In this document: piece by piece, positions 59,023 to 64,000 of the stretch
How the letters are laid out: each line of letters begins with the position of its first letter
Position numbering within the stretch: the first letter of the stretch is position 1
Source of the DNA: Brevibacillus migulae
GTDB taxonomy: Bacteria; Bacillota; Bacilli; Brevibacillales; Brevibacillaceae
NCBI RefSeq assembly: GCF_004521915.1
Contig: NZ_SDKD01000013.1
Span: 1 to 64,000 of the forward strand
Reading direction: 5' to 3'
Length of the DNA: 64,000 nucleotides
Notes under the pieces: generated by a model
Told to the model about the DNA's origin: nothing
What the model saw: the letters and a program-made list of their open reading frames with translations, nothing else
The model's database searches: none
Program-made: the position numbers and the translations under genes

Positions 59023-59647
59023 ATGCGTTCTCATGGGCTGCCCTTCTATTCAGTTCTTCCAACTGCCGCTGGAGCAAATATTTTCGTAAGACAAGCAAAT
59101 TTTTTGAATTGATTTCAATGATCCTGCAACCGTAGAGATAGCTGCCGCCTTCTTCTTTTATATGCAAGATCTCAAGCCGAGCATTCACGACGCCATCATC
59201 GCGGTTTTTGCCATAGAGCTCCATGTAGAATGGCATCACCGTCTTCACTTTCAACTTCTCATTGTAGCGAAAAGCCAATCCACCCAGACTGACGTTAATC
59301 ACTTCCACCATCGGATCGATCAGGGGATGTTTTGCCGGATCGCTCTCTGGCAGACGAATCCAGCCGTCGAATGAAACGTCAAAGCGGGGATAGCGCCTCC
59401 GTTGCTCTTTGAATTCGACAGCGGTAGGCGAATGGAAGATGATTAATCGATGCGCATCTCTCGCCAAAATGACCCCTTCGAAATTATTCATTTGCTCGTA
59501 ATTTCGTGTAATCATGCACGGAATCGGGTCCCCAACGGAAAAATCAATCTCTTCTTCAAACACGACCTCGAGCAGATCGCCTTCCTCATAAGTGACCTTT
59601 CCCTCGTACATCTTTTTTCCGCGCTTAATCTGTAGTATGCTCTCCAT
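59021..59647 (-). CDS. PilZ-domain c-di-GMP-binding protein (YcgR-like)
   Basis: 208 residues: an N-terminal YcgR-N-like beta domain (about 1-90) and a PilZ domain with the c-di-GMP motifs RRRYPRFDVSFDG (RxxxR) and EVINVSLGGLAFRY (D/N-x-S-x-x-G, here NVSLGG). The Asp of the second motif is Asn, which may weaken binding. Such proteins brake flagella or act in matrix making. ATG 59647 follows GGGGGAAGAAAG. Confidence 0.85.
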   Translation of the reverse strand: MESILQIKRGKKMYEGKVTYEEGDLLEVVFEEEIDFSVGDPIPCMITRNYEQMNNFEGVILARDAHRLIIFHSPTAVEFKEQRRRYPRFDVSFDGWIRLPESDPAKHPLIDPMVEVINVSLGGLAFRYNEKLKVKTVMPFYMELYGKNRDDGVVNARLEILHIKEEGGSYLYGCRIIEINSKNLLVLRKYLLQRQLEELNRRAAHENA

Positions 59648-59791
59648 CTTTCTTCCCCCGCATGAAATTCTCGACTCTCACATACCAGGATGACTGTACC
59701 ATGCTATTCCACCAAATCAGGGAATCCAAACAACACTGCCGCAAAATAAGGTATAATAAGCTCACTGCTTAAGAGGAGGTTGAACAACCAT

Positions 59792-59962
59792 ATGTCTACG
59801 TACCAATGGGTTACCCTTGCCCTCGCCATCGCCGTGGCAGCTTGTGTTGTCGCGATCGGCATTTTCATCGCTGAAAAAAGCGTAATCGGCATTATCGCAT
59901 CCATCATCGGCACCGTTTTCTTTTTCGGCGCTGGTTTCCGCTACAAAAAGAAACATTCATAA
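59792..59962 (+). CDS. ylaF: YlaF-like (DUF5325) small membrane protein
   Basis: 56 residues with two helices (VTLALAIAVAACVVAIGIFI and SVIGIIASIIGTVFFFGAG) and a GFRYKKKHS tail. The central AEKSVIG matches the YlaF family. Function unknown. ATG 59792 is 12 bases from AGGAGG. It overlaps the 3-prime end of ytpB by 6 bases. Confidence 0.8.
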   Translation: MSTYQWVTLALAIAVAACVVAIGIFIAEKSVIGIIASIIGTVFFFGAGFRYKKKHS

Positions 59963-61021
59963 TGAACGGCGGACAAGCAGGCTGCTTACATAAAACAAAA
60001 GGGCCGGCACACTGCGCGCCTGACGTAGCAGCTCCCTTGCAACCGTATAGATATCGGATTGCTTGCGATTCACTTTCCGATCCGCCAAATACAATGCCAC
60101 GAGTCCATCGACGATCATCCGATGAAAGGATGCATTCGGCAGCTTTGCCGCATGATTTTTTGCTTGCGCGACAAAGTATTGCAGTCGGGTGATCGCCTCG
60201 TCGGACGAGGTATAATAGCTGACAAAATTCAAATCTCCCCCGAGCCGATCCTCTTCCAAGTCAATCAGATAATCCAATAAGATATGTAATCCACATACCC
60301 AGGGAAAATAAGCATTACACACCTTTTGCACGTTTTCCTCTGCCAAATGCTCCGCTGTAGCCATGGTAAACAGGGCAAAGATGCCAATCGTAGAACCGGT
60401 CACGGCTGAAAACTCCTGCCAATAAATCTCCGGATACCGTTCACGGTACTGGTTCCACCAGGCTAGGAGATGCGGTTCCCGATCCGGCTTGGCAATATGC
60501 TTGTACACTTGCAGATCGCTATATAGTTTGGAAAATTCCAGGACTCTTTCCTGTATCATCGCATACGAGGGCAGCTGCTTAATGTGATGCTGGCAGGTTG
60601 TCACCAGCTCTTGCAGGTATCCGCCGTCGTTTTTTTCGGTCCGATAGAGATAATAATCACGCAAGGGGGCATCCGGAGTCAATGCATCCTGCATGGAACG
60701 GTGCAGTTGGCGGAAATCCTCGGGATCCAGCGATGTGCTGCGGTCGCAGAGATTATCCAGATAATCACTGATCGTCTGATAGGCCACGATCAGCGGCACC
60801 AGATCCTTGGCGTGGACAAGCTCCTGTGCGGCATATACGACACCGCCTTGCAGATGAAATTTTTTGGTGTCCATGCTGGCCAGCGCCTGTTTGCGCAACT
60901 CTTCATCAGGGATATCGCCTGCTCGCTTGTACCAAGACGAATATTCTTTCTCCATGATAGGCTTTATGTAACGAAACACTCTGTACAGCAGCTGCCATGG
61001 ATGACGAATCTCCTTCCCCAT
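59957..61021 (-). CDS. ytpB: Tetraprenyl-beta-curcumene synthase (YtpB, DUF2600)
   Basis: 354-residue helical terpene cyclase that makes C35 sesquarterpenes from heptaprenyl diphosphate in Bacillus. Signatures are AYQTISDYLDNLCDRS (Asp-rich metal site), HHIKQLPSYAMIQERVLEFS, HLLAWWNQYRERYPEIYWQE, GSTIGIFALF and LLDYLIDLEEDRLGGDLNFV. Products protect spores from oxidation. ATG 61021 follows AAAGGAGGCG. Convergent with ylaF. Confidence 0.9.
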   Translation of the reverse strand: MGKEIRHPWQLLYRVFRYIKPIMEKEYSSWYKRAGDIPDEELRKQALASMDTKKFHLQGGVVYAAQELVHAKDLVPLIVAYQTISDYLDNLCDRSTSLDPEDFRQLHRSMQDALTPDAPLRDYYLYRTEKNDGGYLQELVTTCQHHIKQLPSYAMIQERVLEFSKLYSDLQVYKHIAKPDREPHLLAWWNQYRERYPEIYWQEFSAVTGSTIGIFALFTMATAEHLAEENVQKVCNAYFPWVCGLHILLDYLIDLEEDRLGGDLNFVSYYTSSDEAITRLQYFVAQAKNHAAKLPNASFHRMIVDGLVALYLADRKVNRKQSDIYTVARELLRQARSVPALLFYVSSLLVRRSL

Positions 61022-61166
61022 TTCGTAGGCGCCTCCTTTGTTATGTATACCCTATGGCTTGTTATGAGATAGCTATATAGTACCATACCTTGTACCTCTC
61101 ATTCTCCCCAAGCAGTTCAATCTAAAAACTTTTTATAGATTTTTATAGGCTTTCATGTAAAAATTA

Positions 61167-61172
61167 TATAAT
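61167..61172 (+). promoter_or_regulatory. -10 element of the TAXI-TRAP operon
   Basis: TATAAT (61167-61172) lies about 40 bases before the GTG start. The -35 zone (TATAGG at 17-bp spacing) is weak. Confidence 0.4.
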
Positions 61173-61210
61173 GTACAAATTAGATTTATAGAAGAAAAGG
61201 GGGATTAACC

Positions 61211-62227
61211 GTGAAAAAACGCAGTTTATTTGTTTCACTCGCACTTCTCCTCAGCATGTCGCTCCTCTCAGCTTGTGGCGGCGGTGGCGGACAGCAAAAC
61301 AATGCCGGCGGCGGCGGTGGAGAAGCACAGCAGCCAGCAGCATCAGCAAACGATCCGAAGCAGTTGATCATCGCAACCGGCGGTACTGGTGGTACATACT
61401 ACCCACTTGGCGGCGGAATGGCTGATCAAATCACGAAAAACGTGGGTGTGACAGCTACTGCTCAATCGACAGGGGCATCTGCTGAAAACATGCGCCTTAT
61501 TCGCGATCAAGGTGCTGACATCGCTTTCACACAAAGCGATATCGCTGAATATGCGAACAAAGGTACAGCGATGTTCGAGCAAGACGGCAAAATTGAAACA
61601 TTCCAAGCCATCGGCGCTCTCTACAACGAAACGATCCAGATCGTTGTTTCTCCTGACAGCGGCATCAATACCGTTGCTGATCTGAAAGGAAAACGCGTAT
61701 CCGTTGGGGCACCTGGAAGCGGTACCGAAAAGAACGCTGAGCAAATTTTGGAAGCTTATGGCTTGAAATTTGAAGATGTTCAACTGCAGCGTCTTTCCTT
61801 CGCAGACTCTGCGAAAGCAATCCAGGACGGTCAGCTTGATGCAGCTTTCCAAACAGCAGGTACACCTACAGCTGCCATCACTGAGCTCGCTGCTACCAAA
61901 GGGGTTAAAATTATCCCGGTTGACGCAGACAAAATCGATGCGATCATTGCGAAATATCCTTTCTATACAAAAGACACCATCCCTGGCAATACCTATCAAA
62001 CCGTTAGTCAAGATGTAACAACCGTTGCGGTAAAATCCATGCTCGTTGTGCGCTCTGACCTCAGCGAAGATCTCGTTTACAAGATCACCAAATCGATCTA
62101 TGAAAACGTAGATAAGCTGGGCCACGCGAAAGCAAAAGAAATCAAACTGGAAAATGCTCTTTCCGGTGTAAGCTTGCCTGTTCACCCAGGTGCGAAAAAG
62201 TTCTTTGATGAAAAAGGCGTGAAATAA
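61211..62227 (+). CDS. TAXI-family TRAP transporter solute-binding lipoprotein
   Basis: 338-residue extracytoplasmic binding protein with signal peptide and lipobox LLSAC (Cys22), then a Gly/Gln-rich linker. The binding fold has the TAXI hallmarks IATGGTGGTYYPLGGGMADQ, STGASAENMRLI, FTQSDIAEYANKG and SVGAPGSGTEKNAEQIL. It catches glutamate or another carboxylate. Start is GTG 61211 behind AAGGGGGAT. First gene of the TRAP operon. Confidence 0.93.
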   Translation: MKKRSLFVSLALLLSMSLLSACGGGGGQQNNAGGGGGEAQQPAASANDPKQLIIATGGTGGTYYPLGGGMADQITKNVGVTATAQSTGASAENMRLIRDQGADIAFTQSDIAEYANKGTAMFEQDGKIETFQAIGALYNETIQIVVSPDSGINTVADLKGKRVSVGAPGSGTEKNAEQILEAYGLKFEDVQLQRLSFADSAKAIQDGQLDAAFQTAGTPTAAITELAATKGVKIIPVDADKIDAIIAKYPFYTKDTIPGNTYQTVSQDVTTVAVKSMLVVRSDLSEDLVYKITKSIYENVDKLGHAKAKEIKLENALSGVSLPVHPGAKKFFDEKGVK

Positions 62228-62234
62228 GCTTACG

Positions 62235-62771
62235 ATGTTCATGCTATCCATAGTAGGAGCAGCAAAAGGGCGGACTACGTTCCGCCTTTTCTCCTTCTTG
62301 GTCGTTGCAGCAGCGCTTCTCCTCTTTTTACAGATTCCTCTCTCTACATCACTGGTCATCCGGGATACGCGATCCCAGCAGATTGTATGGAGTCATTCGA
62401 TTAAGAACGGCGACTCATTCGCCATTCGTTTTATTCATTCCATACATCGCACTCCTATCGTTGAATATTATTTGATTAAACAAGAGCAAATCCAATTGCA
62501 TCAAATGACCTTTGAGGAGTATGGAATCGGGATGGAAAGCCAGCTTGCACCGGGGGAACAACTCTTGATCGAGGACGGGGATTTTCGCGTCGTCAACATG
62601 AACCGCTTGTTTCCTGCGCTGCATCTGTTTATCGGCCAGGTACGAGCCAATCACACATTGCTCTTTGAAGGCAAAGAAATCCCGTTTCGCACACTGGATA
62701 AACCCGGTTCTGCCGTCACGATCCAGGTGGAGAAACAATCAACATGGGAAAAGTTGGGGGGTTGGTTATGA
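62235..62771 (+). CDS. DUF1850 membrane protein of the TAXI-TRAP operon
   Basis: 178 residues: one N-terminal helix (FRLFSFLVVAAALLLFLQI) and an outside domain with HSIKNGDSFAIRFIHSIHRT and EEYGIGMESQLAPGEQ, the DUF1850 pattern. Its role is unknown, but the gene is a common partner of TAXI-TRAP permeases. It follows the binding protein by 7 bases and its stop overlaps the permease ATG (ATGA). Confidence 0.86.
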   Translation: MFMLSIVGAAKGRTTFRLFSFLVVAAALLLFLQIPLSTSLVIRDTRSQQIVWSHSIKNGDSFAIRFIHSIHRTPIVEYYLIKQEQIQLHQMTFEEYGIGMESQLAPGEQLLIEDGDFRVVNMNRLFPALHLFIGQVRANHTLLFEGKEIPFRTLDKPGSAVTIQVEKQSTWEKLGGWL

Positions 62772-64000
62772 GCCAACAGAATATGAATCAACAAGAGATG
62801 GAGGAACTCATCGCGAAGTACGATAAGGAATCAGCCTTTCGTCAGCTTTCCGGTGCCATGAAATGGGTCTCCTACGGGTTGCTCGTTCTCTTCTCTGTCT
62901 ATCAGCTTGTCAGCACACTATTTCTTACCTTACCACCGCAAATCCATCGTCCTATTCACTTGGCGTTTGGGTTGGGGCTCGTATTTCTGCTCTTTCCGGG
63001 ACGAGCCAAAGGCAATAACGACAAAATAGGTATTGCCAATACGATCATGTCGATTCTGGCAGTTCTCGTTTCGTTGTACTGGGTATTTGATTATGAAGGC
63101 TTGGTCATGCGGACCGGTAACTATACCACGCTGGATCTGGTCGTCGGCGGAGTGGCCATTTTGCTGGTCATGGAAGCAGCCAGACGTGTCGTTGGTCTGC
63201 CTATCGCTATCATTGCGATTATCTTCTTGCTCTACACGTATTTTGGTCCGTATATGCCAGGATTTTTGGAGCATCGCGGCGTCAATGTTTCCCGTATTAT
63301 TGGCCATACCTACTTTACATTGGAAGGGATTCTCGGATCCCCGATTGCCGTATCTTCCACGTTTATTTTCCTGTTTATTCTCTTCGGAGCCTTTCTGGAG
63401 AAAACGGGTGTAGGCGATTACTTCAATGACCTCTCCCTCGTGATTGCCGGGCGTCGCATCGGCGGCCCTGCAAAGGTAGCGGTCTTCTCCAGCGCCCTGC
63501 AAGGGACGATTAGCGGAAGCTCCGTTGCGAACGTAGTGACATCCGGTGCGTTTACCATTCCGATGATGAAGCGGTTAGGCTATCGTCCGGAATTTGCCGC
63601 GGCGGTAGAAGCTTCCTCCTCAACAGGCGGACAAATCATGCCGCCGATCATGGGTGCAGCTGCATTCTTGATGGCCGAGTTCATCGGCGTACCGTATTTT
63701 GAGATTGCCAAAGCAGCAATTTTGCCAGCGATTCTCTTCTTCGTAGGTATTTGGATCATGACTCACTTTGAAGCGAAGCGTCTCGGTCTTCGCGGTCTGA
63801 CACAAGAAGAGCTGCCGGACAAAAAAGAAGTATTGAAAAAGATCTATTTGCTACTGCCAATCTTTATCATCATTGGTGTTCTGAGCATGGGCTACTCTGC
63901 AGAAAGATCTGCGGTGATTGGGATTATCTCTTGTGTCATCGTAGGGGCATTCCGTAAAGAAACGCGCATGGGATTGCGCGATATTCTGGACGCGTTTGCA
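62768..64000 (+). CDS. TRAP permease, fused 4TM/12TM (partial)
   Basis: The frame opens at ATG 62768 (MSQQNMNQQEMEELIAKYDK) and runs to the window end as 411 codons, so the 3-prime part is missing. The N-terminal DctQ-like helices are fused to the DctM-like part, with FLEKTGVGDYFNDLSLVIAG, VAVFSSALQGTISGSSVANV and ASSSTGGQIMPPIMGAAAFL as family landmarks. It is the membrane pump that takes up the substrate of the TAXI binding protein with sodium or protons. Confidence 0.92.
   Translation, partial: MSQQNMNQQEMEELIAKYDKESAFRQLSGAMKWVSYGLLVLFSVYQLVSTLFLTLPPQIHRPIHLAFGLGLVFLLFPGRAKGNNDKIGIANTIMSILAVLVSLYWVFDYEGLVMRTGNYTTLDLVVGGVAILLVMEAARRVVGLPIAIIAIIFLLYTYFGPYMPGFLEHRGVNVSRIIGHTYFTLEGILGSPIAVSSTFIFLFILFGAFLEKTGVGDYFNDLSLVIAGRRIGGPAKVAVFSSALQGTISGSSVANVVTSGAFTIPMMKRLGYRPEFAAAVEASSSTGGQIMPPIMGAAAFLMAEFIGVPYFEIAKAAILPAILFFVGIWIMTHFEAKRLGLRGLTQEELPDKKEVLKKIYLLLPIFIIIGVLSMGYSAERSAVIGIISCVIVGAFRKETRMGLRDILDAFA

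Noticed and set aside
1..64000. tRNA, rRNA genes and CRISPR arrays
   Set aside because: No cloverleaf-like conserved arms, rRNA segments or regularly spaced repeat arrays were noticed on either strand.

Overview
This window looks like chromosome from a spore-forming, Gram-positive Bacillota of the Brevibacillus / Paenibacillaceae type. The inference rests on strong AGGAGG-like Shine-Dalgarno sites, frequent TTG/GTG starts, a Trp T-box leader, an FMN riboswitch before ribD-ribE-ribBA-ribH, a c-di-AMP riboswitch before a wall hydrolase, a LiaIH-LiaFSR-like envelope-stress cluster, YtpB, YneF and YlaF orthologues, and sigma-54 activators with matching promoters. No rRNA, tRNA, CRISPR array, intact insertion sequence or complete prophage was seen.

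Layout. 0-4 kb (minus): GntP permease, glycerate kinase and a CdaR-type regulator, with a cre-like site in front of the kinase. 4-7 kb: two small membrane proteins, an isolated amidase-holin pair and a PrpE-like phosphatase. 7-11.3 kb (minus): a lia cluster (liaI-like, pspA/liaH, an inserted methyltransferase, liaF, liaS, liaR). 11.3-16.3 kb: an NlpC/P60 hydrolase under a c-di-AMP riboswitch, then the riboflavin operon under an FMN riboswitch. 16-25 kb: LysE exporter, an OmpR-type two-component system, a secreted protein made only of ten Ig-like (Big_2) domains, and RlmD. 25-32.7 kb: a more AT-rich HxlR-isochorismatase pair, CBO0543-like membrane proteins, DUF3231, EamA, a lactonase-like protein, a WYL regulator and a zinc-ribbon protein. 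32.8-42.6 kb: secreted M14 carboxypeptidase, MFS, YebC, MocR, TetR, DUF2269 and a methyltransferase.

42.7-47.7 kb is the most coherent accessory unit. An M20 peptidase and a YfcC-type carrier are divergent. Each has its own sigma-54 promoter, a cluster of ATAACCA repeats lies between them, and a sigma-54 activator follows the carrier. 47.7-53.4 kb: T-box-trpS, thioesterase, a broken DinB gene running into a GNAT gene, DUF421, AlkA and proline dehydrogenase. The proline dehydrogenase also has a sigma-54 promoter; a divergent sigma-54 activator and a perfect upstream palindrome sit next to it. 55.2-57.7 kb: a winged-helix regulator and an MFS exporter whose promoter carries SARP-style heptamer repeats. 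57.7-64 kb: sugar dehydrogenase lipoprotein, PilZ protein, YlaF, YtpB terpene synthase and a TAXI-TRAP transporter cut by the window end.

The main themes are carbon and amino-acid scavenging under sigma-54 and catabolite control, and cell-envelope surveillance (Lia, c-di-AMP, possible WalR box, wall hydrolases). A short hairpin-forming repeat recurs in three intergenic regions. All functional assignments come from reading the sequence; no database search was run.
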